Below, one piece after another: positions 29,907-39,057 of a stretch of DNA of 64,000 bases. Where the stretch lies: NCBI GenBank assembly GCA_032718865.1, contig JALUTQ010000026.1:186001-250000 (forward strand), in the 5' to 3' direction. Both the position numbers and the translations under genes were made by a program. Under the pieces are notes generated by a model, which saw nothing but the letters and a program-made list of their open reading frames with translations, made no database searches and was not told where the DNA came from. This stretch comes from Tilletia caries (lineage: Eukaryota > Basidiomycota > Exobasidiomycetes > Tilletiales > Tilletiaceae). Numbering within the stretch: the stretch's first letter is position 1; every line of letters begins with the position of its first letter.

Positions 29907-29962
29907 TGTCAGCATCGGACTGTCAGCATCGGACTGTCAGCATCGGACTGTCAGCATCGGAC
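29907..29962. repeat. Four perfect tandem copies of a 14-bp unit
   Basis: TGTCAGCATCGGAC is repeated four times without change, about 210 bp upstream of the accessory-gene ATG, a position suited to a promoter or binding-site array (inference). Confidence 0.9.
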
Positions 29963-30026
29963 CATGACGCAAGTGCTGCAGGAAACAGGTCAGCAGTTGC
30001 GAGACACTTGAGTTGGGATATGGAGT

Positions 30027-30033
30027 TATAAAA
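30027..30033 (+). promoter_or_regulatory. TATA box of the accessory gene
   Basis: TATAAAA lies about 140 bp upstream of the ATG at 30171, in a suitable position for a core promoter. Confidence 0.55.
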
Positions 30034-30170
30034 GAAGGACGTTAGCCAACCACAGTCATCGCACACCATGCTAGTTACTTCCCTATTCCCTTCCTGTCAT
30101 CCTCTCATCTTCATAAATCTCAAGGTCTCGACATTTAACGTACTATCGTTCCTCCTCGTCGTCAATCGTC

Positions 30171-31896
30171 ATGGAGCAAACACAAGATCAGAACAGCAGT
30201 GGTCAGTACCTGAGTCTTGACATGGAATGTGGCAGAAAGGGGGGGGGACGTGAGTCGTGACTAACATACCTGTACATGTTCGCTGCAGCAGCAGTTGGAG
30301 ATGCCGCTAGTCGCGGTGGTCGCGGTGGTCGTGGCGGTCGTGGCGGTCGTGGTGGCGGTCGTGGTGGCTCAAGTGGCGCCGGGTCCATCAACATGCCAGA
30401 CGTTCCTGGCGGCGGCAACTTCAACGAGCTGAACGCTCAGTTACAGGAGTCTATGGAACAGAATAACACAGCTATGCGACAGTGGGTGAAGGACGAGGTC
30501 AAAGCAGATCTTCACAAGTACCACAAAGCTGCTGCCAGTTTCGCTACTACTCACAGTATCGCAAACCTGGAAGACGTGCAGGTCTCCGGAGTCACAGACG
30601 GGCGCATCGTCATCGTACTCAATGCTGTGGAGTTCGATGGACTGCAAGATGTTCTGAGGGGCCAACGAGAAATCAAGAAGACGCTTGAGGATACCCAAAA
30701 AACGCTTCAAGAGACCCAAGACCAGCTCACCGATGCCCAAGACGAGATTCGGATCTTGAAGCAGCAAGGTCAAACCCAAAGGCCAAAGGACGTTGCCGCG
30801 AGGAGTCACCCGCGCCAGGAACCAAGAGGATGAGGACGAATCGACAGATGAGGACGAGTCCGGGACTCACAAACGGACAAGGACTGGCCATGGACGCAAG
30901 GACAACCGCATACAGCGAGCGTTTGAGCGTCTTCTGCGCCTCTGCATGGGATTTGCAGCGAAGGGGGCCTGGCCGTCGTTCCCAAGTGTTGACAAGTCGT
31001 CGCCAGATTGGCCGCGGGAGGTACCGGAAGTGGATATGGAGGATCCAGTCGATCCAGACGATCCAGACGCCAACATCGATCCATGGCTTCGCCACCATGT
31101 ACCACTGGGAAAGCCACTGCTGCGACTCGACTGGGTCAATGGACGACTTGACGACAAGGAATTTTCTGCCGTTCTTGCGGACTTGTCAGAGGAGCTGGCA
31201 GAGAACGCTGATGATCATGACTTACCGAGCGACCCAGAAAAACGCTCTGTTGAATATATTCGCAGCGCGTGCAAACGCACGCTGGTCAACATCAAACGCA
31301 GCGCACGCGAGCTTCAGGTCAAAGGTGCGGAGGTGGTGGAGCAAGAAAAGGCTCACAAACTGCGCAACGACCGACGCGGAGGGCGACACAACACGAGACT
31401 CAACGCACGACTTGCCATTGCCGAACAGAATCCTCTGGAATTCGGACCTGCTGCCGTCGCGATGGTTATTCCTGCGTGTGTAGAAAAGGACGAATCAGAA
31501 GATGAGCTTCATGAGGAGCAAATGCAGGGCGACAATCCTGAAGATGACCGTTCGGCGACGCGCAAAAGGGACTCCATCCGAGCGATCATCCCAGAGTGGT
31601 GGTCGCAAGAGAACAAGGACTTACAGACTCGGCTCGACAAAGAGGTGCCGGGATCGCTGTCGTCGTACAGGATCAAAGCGGCCACACATCTCAAGCCCCA
31701 CACTACACCACTCCACAAGTCAATTCCTCGCATCGCCATCAGCTCAACGTGGGCCAATGCTCACCCAGATCTCGTCCGCCGCGTGAAGAAGAACGCCGCT
31801 CCGTTCAAACCGGAGCGTGGGGCACTCGCTGCCAGCGCAGAGGAGTTTGGCTCGCCCATCACAGGGCTTACTCTTCTTCAAGCAGGTTCTCTGTAA
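30171..31896 (+). CDS. RGG-box/coiled-coil accessory protein of the second element, with a frame shift near 30.8 kb
   Basis: Exon 1 is 30171-30201 (MEQTQDQNSS). A GTCAGT...CTGCAG intron leads to 30289, where the frame gives an RGG repeat (RGGRGGRGGRGG), a helical region and a coiled coil of heptads (IKKTLEDTQKTLQETQDQLT), ending TGA about 30831-30833. The next frame (+1), open from 30760, continues for ~360 residues to TAA 31894-31896: acidic (EDEDESTDEDES), then WLRHHVPLGKPLLRLDW, a long charged helix, and WANAHPDLVRRVKKNAAPF. An undetected short intron, a programmed +1 shift or a mutation would join them. I recognise no family. Like the Plavaka accessory gene it pairs an N-terminal coiled coil with a long divergent tail, consistent with an element-end or nucleic-acid-binding role (inference). 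Confidence 0.65.
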
Positions 31897-32661
31897 GACG
31901 ATGACGGTGAAGATGGTTGATGCTGGACCAAGGCTGGTTGGGACGTGGGGATTGCGCTGAGCAGATCGTCGAGAAGCGAGTGTCAACCGACACACACACA
32001 CGATGGAGGAGAAAGAGAGGCGTGATGGATGGGTGGAGGGCTCGAGTTGGCATGGCTCGGTTCATTATCAGGTTTTTCTTGGAGCCCGTTGACGAAACCA
32101 TTTCCTTCTGTGTTCAAACTTCAAACTGATGGTGCTCACACCACTCAAAGAGGCAAATGTATGAAGATCAGTATATGTTCGAGACGGGGGACAGCAGATA
32201 GTAACTTGGAGCGCTGTGGATGACTCACTAAGTCACAAGCTTTGATGACGAAGGGAAATGGATCCAAGAAGCTGGTCGAGCTGCAGAAACGGGGTGGGAA
32301 AGTAAGGGAAAGTGACCGAAGCAAAAAGTATCAGCAGCCAGCAGCACGTCGAGCACGATGGAAAACATTGCCAACACCACCCAAACACCAACTACTGACC
32401 ACGGAGCCTACTGAAGCGTTGGACCTAGGCAAACCGCAGACCGCACTGAGAAGGCCACAAACGGAGGGAGGTTGTTGTTGTGGCTTGGTGACCACGGTCC
32501 ACGAGGCGATGTCTGGTGGTGCCGTGGTGTGAAAGTTGAAGAAGCTTTCAGGGAGCAAAACAGCAAACGCAGAGGAAGGTCAGTAGGGTGAAGATTCCCG
32601 CGCACCTCCATATGCACTGCAGGCGTGCACGGCTCACCACGTCTGATCCATTGATGCGTCG
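31897..32661. other. Short convergent intergenic region of the element
   Basis: No gene. It lies between the convergent accessory and transposase genes and would hold both terminators. Confidence 0.5.
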
Positions 32662-35600
32662 TCATGAAAGGCGCCGTTGATCTTCTCCTGGAGATACACC
32701 TGTCAGATCTTTGGTGTGGATGAGGGCAACGTCGGAGCTGAGGAGATGCGCCGGAAGAAGCTCCAAGGTATTCCACTCATCTCTGCGAGTCCAAAAGTAT
32801 CTGAGTGTGGTTTGTAGGAGCTCCTCGCCGAGAACTCTGTCGAACGCCGGCACAACTTCACGTTGCCCTCGATGGCCGAGTAGGTATACCGCCGTATGCA
32901 CACGCGACTTGACGTGGATGGTGTGCGACAAAATTACCTCGATGCGAAAGAGGTCCAAGGAGCCGCCTGATCCTTCGACCGCAGCGTATGTTCGCGTACG
33001 GTTTGCATTGGCCCTGCTGCCGATACTGCTGAAAGAAAGGTGACCAAAGCGCATGGTCCGATGTTGTTGGAAGAAAGGCAGTACTCGAAGCCCAGTACGC
33101 TGTGATGATGTTGGTGGCAGCAAAGGCGGAAACTGGTCGCTCCACGTCCTCCTCACGTGCTCGAACAGCTGTCCGTGCAGCTCACGCGCAAGCTCGAAGG
33201 GTCTTCCATCGGAAAGCTCGACAGCGACGACGCCGGAAGCGCCCAAGACCGAGACTGGACTCAAGAACACGGGAGCAGGAGGAACAAAAACCGGCGCACG
33301 AGCTTGTAAGGCAGCATTGATGTCGTCTTTGCTACTGGCGAGGAGTAGTCCTGATCGTGCGGTGGTGAGGAAGGCTCTGGTGTACGTGGCCTCAATCTCG
33401 CCGTTGCGATGGCGATTGGTGTTCACGTTGCCGAGCTGGCCATTCATGCGTTCAAAATGATACGAGGAAAAATGGTAGGCGGGCCCGAAGCGTCGAACAT
33501 GCGCTGGTAGATGGGTCATCATATGTGAATTGTACACGACCCACTTCTCACCGTACAAGGTAGCCGTGGTACGACCAAACTCGCGCAAGAGACTGTCAAG
33601 GTCATCAATCTCTTGGGATGATATCCGTCGACGAGCAGCCAGGGTAGCTGCTCCGGCAAGCAGTGCTGCATTGCGCAAGGCGTCTCGCGCCTGTATGCGC
33701 TTTGCTTTGACGTCTGCTGGTGTGGCTGCTGCTTCTGTTGCTGGTGTGGTGGCTGCTGCTGCTGCTGTTGCTAGTGTGACTGCCGCTGCTGCTGGTGTGG
33801 TGGCTGATGCTGATGCTGCTGCTCTTGTACCGGCTGCTGCTTGTGCAGCCGCTGCAGCTCGTGTAGCCGCTGCAGCTGATGTGGTGGCTACTGCTGCTTG
33901 TACGTCTGCTGATGCTGCTGCTCGTCTGGCTGCTGCTGCTGCGCGTGTGGCTGCGGCTGCTGCTGCTGTTCGTCTGGCGGAGGATACTGCTGGTCCATTT
34001 GCTGCTGCCTCAACCAAACTCATTGGCTGGTCGTCTTCCGTGCTGGCTGTCCCTGATTCTACCACTGTTGGTTCCTCGTCGACTCCTGTTTCGACATCGT
34101 CTTCAAGACGGGCTGCCGCAACTGTTGCTGCTGCAACGGCTGCTGCTGCGGTCTTGGAAAGCGGGGGCTCGAAAACAAGGGAATCGTCTGCTTCCACCAG
34201 CGGTTGCCATGCGACGAACAGAAGCAAAACGAGGAGGCGTCTGCCGAGCGTGGACCAATGCGCCGCTGTGGCCGACCCTTCACCCGGATCTCCGAGTCGT
34301 GCATCAGGAGCTTGCTCGGAAGGAGGGACCAGTGCCGTCGAAAGGCATGATTGCAGGCGCTTGAGCTGCAGAGGAGAAATGGACTTGCCTTCGATAAGAG
34401 TGCGATGAAAGAGCCGTTTCACAACCCCGAGTTCGAGATTGTGCATGTGGTCCACCGGAGCGCGATCGACGGACTGCCAGTAGGACAGGCGGTTCAACGG
34501 AGATGCGCGCGCACCAGTGCTTCTTTCGAAGGCCGTCTTGGCCTTCTTTGTCGGGAAGGGCTGCTCTAGACGGACGGAGGCGACCCTGTGTTGTGAGGCA
34601 TCTCTCTCAAGATCCTCGGCGCATTGACTGAAGGCGGAGACGATGGTGGGTATGGTGACGTCGCAAAGGCCGCAGAACTTTCCGACTCTCACCGAGTGAG
34701 GAGGAAACCCACAGACCTTGTTTCTTGACACCGAGTCCCCACAGAACATCGCAACGCGCAGACGAACGAGCTGACCGTTGGGCTTCCGGAGCGTTGGAAT
34801 TCGAACACCTTCGTCCAGATCGAGCAGCTCAGTGAGTAGGGGACGGAGATAGCAAGGCAGGCGGGCCGCACTAGGCTCCTTTGGTCCTGGCGTACAGCCA
34901 GCAAGGTAGGTGGTTGATGGATGGTACCGTAGACGCTCGGGAAGGTTTAACAGCGTCATCATGATGGCTCCAGTCGAATGCCATGACGTGTACTGGGAGC
35001 TGAAGGGAGAGAACCAATCAATACCCAGAGCCACCAGAAACGAATGAGAATGGTCGACAAATCGCTTATCGTTCCTGTCGCGCTCGCTACTCCACGCCGT
35101 GCCATCGTAGACGTCGCCCATACCTGCATCTGGGTCTCGTCCACGCCACTCTTGTATCGCCTCTTCGATGCCTGGTTGATGGAGAAGCCACGTCAGCCAT
35201 GCGATAAGAGATTGGTAAACAAAGAGAACCCTGGGTTTTCCTCGTCGCTCGTACAAAGACTCGCCGCAATGAGAGCACTGAGTCGACTCGTCCGAAGTAG
35301 AGGATGCGAGTGCCAGCTCCTCACAGGAAGGACACACTGAATAGCGGACGAGTGGAGGATCGAGGCCGAGGTGTTGTCGTACAGTTCTGATTTGGCGAGG
35401 AATGGGAGGCCCAGGTTCTAAAAGGCGTGGCTGTATTTCGGAGGCGTAGAAGGCGAAGAGCATGTTAGCTCCCCGCTCCCCGAGGCCGAAGAACGATGCG
35501 AGGGAGACGACTAGTATCATGATTTTGCGGCTGAGGTCTGTATAAAGGAATGTGGACTGAGAAGGATGGGAAGAATCAAGAGGTTCCGCATCGTGTTCAG

Positions 35601-36126
35601 GACGCACACCTCCCCGAACGTCTGACCCACCCTCTTCAGCCATCTCATCTTCCCCACAGTCAAACACCGGACGCTCCGAGTCCATCATCTCCTCTCTCTC
35701 AAGCCCGTCACCAAATTCCGAGTCCACCTCCACCTCCTCATCGTCGGAGGCATTGCTGCTACTTCCGCTGCTACTGATGGTACTGTGGAAAGGAGTGAGT
35801 CCGAGGGCATCTTCGATGTCGGGCAAATAAGAGTTGTCGTCGTTCTCGATGCCAGAAGTTCCAGAACTGCCTCCAAAATCTGCAGACAGCGCAGGCGCGT
35901 TTGTCCCTTGCGAGGCTCGTACTGACTGCAAATCGAACGCGGTTGCGTTTTGTGCTCGAAGCGTAGCACCTCTTTGCTGTTTTTGGTGAGCATAGTAGGT
36001 GCGTCGGTCGACTTTGTTCAAGTGGCGAATTTCCGTCCGGCATCCTTGGACAGTGCAGTCGCACCAGAACTTGCCGGTGGATGCGTCTAGCCCAGGGCGG
36101 CCAAGATGCGGGCGAGCGGGAGGCAT
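32662..36126 (-). CDS. Tnp2/CACTA-type transposase (Transposase_21 plus DUF4218-like), single exon
   Basis: One uninterrupted frame of 1154 residues. The N-terminal zinc motif is CDCTVQGCRTEIRHLNKV followed by RRTYYAH. A Cys pair module follows (YSVCPSCEEL ... CSHCGESLY). The Tnp2 core is clear: SFLVALGIDWFSPF, GAIMMTLLNLPERLRY, GCTPGPKEPS, RLRVAMFCGDS, KFCGLCD. The DUF4218-like end carries YNSHMMTHLPAHVRRFGP and YHFERMNGQLGNVNTNRH. Between core and DUF4218 lies an Ala-rich expansion of roughly 140 residues (about 34150-33720), made of GCA/GCC/GCT repeats. The frame is intact from ATG to stop, so the copy may be active. The last residues after HTKDLTG look unconserved and might hide a small 3' intron. 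Confidence 0.88.
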   Translation of the reverse strand: MPPARPHLGRPGLDASTGKFWCDCTVQGCRTEIRHLNKVDRRTYYAHQKQQRGATLRAQNATAFDLQSVRASQGTNAPALSADFGGSSGTSGIENDDNSYLPDIEDALGLTPFHSTISSSGSSSNASDDEEVEVDSEFGDGLEREEMMDSERPVFDCGEDEMAEEGGSDVRGGVRPEHDAEPLDSSHPSQSTFLYTDLSRKIMILVVSLASFFGLGERGANMLFAFYASEIQPRLLEPGPPIPRQIRTVRQHLGLDPPLVRYSVCPSCEELALASSTSDESTQCSHCGESLYERRGKPRVLFVYQSLIAWLTWLLHQPGIEEAIQEWRGRDPDAGMGDVYDGTAWSSERDRNDKRFVDHSHSFLVALGIDWFSPFSSQYTSWHSTGAIMMTLLNLPERLRYHPSTTYLAGCTPGPKEPSAARLPCYLRPLLTELLDLDEGVRIPTLRKPNGQLVRLRVAMFCGDSVSRNKVCGFPPHSVRVGKFCGLCDVTIPTIVSAFSQCAEDLERDASQHRVASVRLEQPFPTKKAKTAFERSTGARASPLNRLSYWQSVDRAPVDHMHNLELGVVKRLFHRTLIEGKSISPLQLKRLQSCLSTALVPPSEQAPDARLGDPGEGSATAAHWSTLGRRLLVLLLFVAWQPLVEADDSLVFEPPLSKTAAAAVAAATVAAARLEDDVETGVDEEPTVVESGTASTEDDQPMSLVEAAANGPAVSSARRTAAAAAATRAAAAARRAAASADVQAAVATTSAAAATRAAAAAQAAAGTRAAASASATTPAAAAVTLATAAAAATTPATEAAATPADVKAKRIQARDALRNAALLAGAATLAARRRISSQEIDDLDSLLREFGRTTATLYGEKWVVYNSHMMTHLPAHVRRFGPAYHFSSYHFERMNGQLGNVNTNRHRNGEIEATYTRAFLTTARSGLLLASSKDDINAALQARAPVFVPPAPVFLSPVSVLGASGVVAVELSDGRPFELARELHGQLFEHVRRTWSDQFPPLLPPTSSQRTGLRVLPFFQQHRTMRFGHLSFSSIGSRANANRTRTYAAVEGSGGSLDLFRIEVILSHTIHVKSRVHTAVYLLGHRGQREVVPAFDRVLGEELLQTTLRYFWTRRDEWNTLELLPAHLLSSDVALIHTKDLTGVSPGEDQRRLS

Positions 36127-36309
36127 GTTAGCTGTTGCTGTAAAGACTGGATCTAGGAAAGAAGATGGAGGAGCGAAAATGGTCAGTGACGGTACTGAGG
36201 AACAGAAGAAGGCAGAAGCTGGTCGCCTTTCGCAGTTTGCATCACGCGGGACTCAGGAGATGAAGTAAGCCGAAGCTGGCCAAACCTGGCTTGAGCAGAA
36301 AGATGCCTT

Positions 36310-36600
36310 GCGCACCAGCGCACCCTCGCGCGAGATGCGCGCGAGCTAGAAATTGGAAGGAAAAAATATACGGCAAGTTTCTTCTCGCGCATGTGCGGGC
36401 GAGAGGGTGTGCTAGACAGCGTCGCGCGCAGGAACGGTGCGAGAGTCAGCGCAAGCTCATCTGGCGCGAGGGGGGTCTGCGCGAGACTCAGTGCTTGATG
36501 GTCTCGCACATAGGTTGTGAGCTAGAATCTGCGCTAGACCACCCCACGCAGACCTGCGCGAGCCCTGCGCGAGCCCTGCGCGATTTGCACCAATATTCGC
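36310..36600. repeat. Right subterminal GCGCGAG-type array
   Basis: Units such as GCGCACCCTCGCGCGAGATG, GCGAGCCCTGCGCGAGCCCT and TCTGCGCGAGACTCAG are reiterated, the counterpart of the array at 28160-28375. Confidence 0.65.
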
Positions 36601-36736
36601 GATGAATGAGATCGCGATTTATGAGACCTTCGAAACTTGTAGCTCTCCTTGTTTCCTACCACCACCCTCCCCACTCCGCTAGCCACACACACACACTGTA
36701 CAGCAGGCGTGCCCATCGTCTGCCGGCCCCCCCTTC

Positions 36737-37786
36737 ATGGCACTCCGTAACGGCGCGGCGACATGCAAGCTACAGCCGTACAAGGCGATGCGCGACGAGC
36801 TGGCCCGGCTCGAGAAGAAGCGGAAGCGTGCCGATGGCAAGGCAGCTAATGATGAGGCTGGGGAGCAAGAAGCGAAGCGGGAGGTGCGTCGCAAGATGCG
36901 CGAGTACATCAGACAGACCTGCGCTGGCGGGCGATTGCATGCGGACGAGCTCATCGAGTTGCTGCAAAGGGAGCAGGCCCAGTCGTTGCTCCCCCGCTGG
37001 CTGGCCGCCGACCTGCCCAAGAAGTTCAAGCTGAAGGGACTCACGAGTGGGCACAGGAAGCTCCTGCTCGCCACAGGCAGCAACATCAGCGGCGCGGATC
37101 TGCTGCGCGTCCTCATCACCCGATACGGGCTGCGCAAGTTCAACGACCGGCAGATCCTCGAGCTGTACGTCGCGCTCGCCAACTCCGAGTTCTGCCCGCT
37201 GAACGGGGCATGGCGACCCTTGCTGAGCCACCTACGACGGCGCTGGAAGGGTCGCGGCGCCCATGACGAGCTGCTCATCTTCCATCTGGCCTCGGAGGTG
37301 TCCCTGCAGATGCTGCAGCAGCCGCGTCTGGGCGAGTCAATGTCCCGGACCATCTACCAGTGGCTCGCAGAGAAAGAGGACGCGCACAAACGCATGCCGC
37401 ACCTCGTCCAGGCCTGCGCGCACTGGCAGGCTGCGCTCGGCGACCTGGCCACGCTACTGCGGGAGCTCAGCAGCGACAAGAAAATGCGGCGCTCGGTCCT
37501 GTGTGCAACGGCACGCCGTCAGCAGTTCGCCAAGCGGGTCCCGGGCGAAGGGCGGATCTTTGATGGCCTGCCCGCCTTAAGCGCCGAGAAGAGGGCGGTG
37601 TGGATCGCCTACCTCAACGCCCTGCCTCCGAGTATCGAGAACAGCGACGGGTGGATCGCCGCGTCCAACGCAGTGCGTCTGCTGTATCGCGTGCCCCTCA
37701 TCTGCTTTCGAAAAGACGGAACGCTGCCCAGAGGGGCAGCGGCGATACCCGGGCTCCCTGGCTCATACAAGATCAGACTCGTGTAG
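36737..37786 (+). CDS. Hypothetical protein, single exon, helical and Arg/Leu-rich
   Basis: ATG 36737 to TAG 37784-37786, 349 residues, with strong GC3 bias typical of a real gene. The N-terminal 60 residues are a charged helix (ELARLEKKRKRADGKAANDE). The remainder is predicted mostly helical with no metal or catalytic motif I can recognise (FKLKGLTSGHRKLLLATGSN; YGLRKFNDRQILELYVALAN). No signal peptide or membrane segment. It lies about 140 bp outside the right end of the second element, so it may be a host gene or element cargo. Family unknown. Confidence 0.6.
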   Translation: MALRNGAATCKLQPYKAMRDELARLEKKRKRADGKAANDEAGEQEAKREVRRKMREYIRQTCAGGRLHADELIELLQREQAQSLLPRWLAADLPKKFKLKGLTSGHRKLLLATGSNISGADLLRVLITRYGLRKFNDRQILELYVALANSEFCPLNGAWRPLLSHLRRRWKGRGAHDELLIFHLASEVSLQMLQQPRLGESMSRTIYQWLAEKEDAHKRMPHLVQACAHWQAALGDLATLLRELSSDKKMRRSVLCATARRQQFAKRVPGEGRIFDGLPALSAEKRAVWIAYLNALPPSIENSDGWIAASNAVRLLYRVPLICFRKDGTLPRGAAAIPGLPGSYKIRLV

Positions 37787-39057
37787 AGTAATGGTTGCAA
37801 AATTACAAGTTCCTGGTCACCGTACGAATAATGGAGATGTTGCATCTTTGAACAAATCCCCAACATTCGACCTAGGTTGCAGACGGTGAGTCCCCTCGCT
37901 GTCGTCCCTTCCTATTCCTTCTCGCTCAGTACGATCGCTAACTTAGTTCTGACCGTCTGTCCCCTCAGACGCTCAGGCCTCACGAGCTCACCTGTCAAAT
38001 TGGGCGGAGGGCCACAGAATTGCCGACAGGCGCAGCCTCTTGTTGCATATCAAAGCTTGCTGACTATTCCATCCTTATGATAGCAGGTGTATCAAGGTAC
38101 TCACCACTGACCTGCAGCTCGCTAACCCTGCCATCTCTTGACTCACAGCTTCTTGCGTTCATCCAGGCCGGGTCGCACGATATCACCCAGGTTCAATCTT
38201 GACCCTAGGGCCTTTGCAGACCAATGCACTCCCGAGACAGCTGACCATCTTATTCCCTTTTTCCCACCTGTTCTTCTCCGTCCACATTCCACACGCTGGC
38301 CGCGCAGCACGAGCCCAAGACGAAGAGCATTGTCCGCCCTACTTGTACGAGGAGATTGTACTGGAGGATTTGCGAGCCCCTGCAGCGGCCGTCCATTCAA
38401 ATTTGATTTCGTCGTAGCTGTTTTTGCAAGACCGGGAGGGGAAAGATTCGGAAGGGTGGGTTGTAGGAATAAAGAAAGAGAGAGAGAGGAGGCGAGGAGG
38501 GAGTAGGAGAAAAGAGGAAGATGGGAGAAGGGACGGAAAGGGGAAGGGAGCAAGGGCCTTGGAGAAGGGGGGAAATGCACCAGTGAGAGAGGAGAGAGAA
38601 AGAGACGCATCAAAGGAAGAGTGGAAGGCGAACTCTATAGGTTTTCGGGCCCCGTCCGTGAGGAAGGTTGGGAGATCGGAGGGAGTCGGTGGGCGCCGAA
38701 AGGGGATAGAAAAAAAAAAGATGGAAGGAATTGTCGTCGAAAGAAGAGCGTCCGAAAAGGAAGTGGGGTTGGTGGGGGGTGAAACCAAAAAAAAGAAGAG
38801 AGATAACGGAGGTCCTCTACGTTTTCTTGCCTTGGGGGGGAAGTGTTTCTACCGGGTTTCTCTCGTGGTATATTCGACGCGTCGCGTTCCCGCGTCGGTG
38901 ACAAGCTCCTGTGGTCCGCACTGATGCTCAGTTTTCCGGTTGTCGCGCTGCGCGACGCGCCCGCCGCAACCCTCCTACCTCGCATGCTTCACATCCTTTT
39001 GCACCTCGCACAGCGGGGCGTAGGCATAAGGGGCGGTATCATTCAAGGGCAGCCTCT
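37787..39057. other. Intergenic region with a long purine-rich tract
   Basis: No gene recognised. Bases about 38440-38830 are almost entirely A/G on the plus strand (GAAAGAGAGAGAGAGG and similar), i.e. pyrimidine-rich on the ERG5 transcript strand just beyond its stop. At 37.87-38.2 kb there are intron-like GTGAGT and AG signals without a clear reading frame. Confidence 0.5.

Larger units (their letters stand above)
28376..30026. other. Long non-coding region upstream of the accessory gene
   Basis: No coding exon seen. It contains an 11-bp inverted repeat with 4-nt spacer (29609-29634) and four tandem 14-bp units (29907-29962). Confidence 0.5.
28150..36600. mobile_element. Second Tnp2/CACTA-type element (borders approximate)
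   Basis: It is defined by its two genes (accessory protein 30171-31896, plus; transposase 32662-36126, minus, convergent). It is also defined by similar subterminal arrays rich in GCGCGAG/CTCGCGC, CTAGCGCA and GCGCAGACCTG at 28160-28375 and 36310-36600. I could not identify exact terminal inverted repeats or a target duplication. Confidence 0.65.

Noticed and set aside
38138..38506. A short gene between the hypothetical gene and ERG5
   Set aside because: Several overlapping frames are open, none with recognisable sequence, and splice-like signals do not yield a consistent product.
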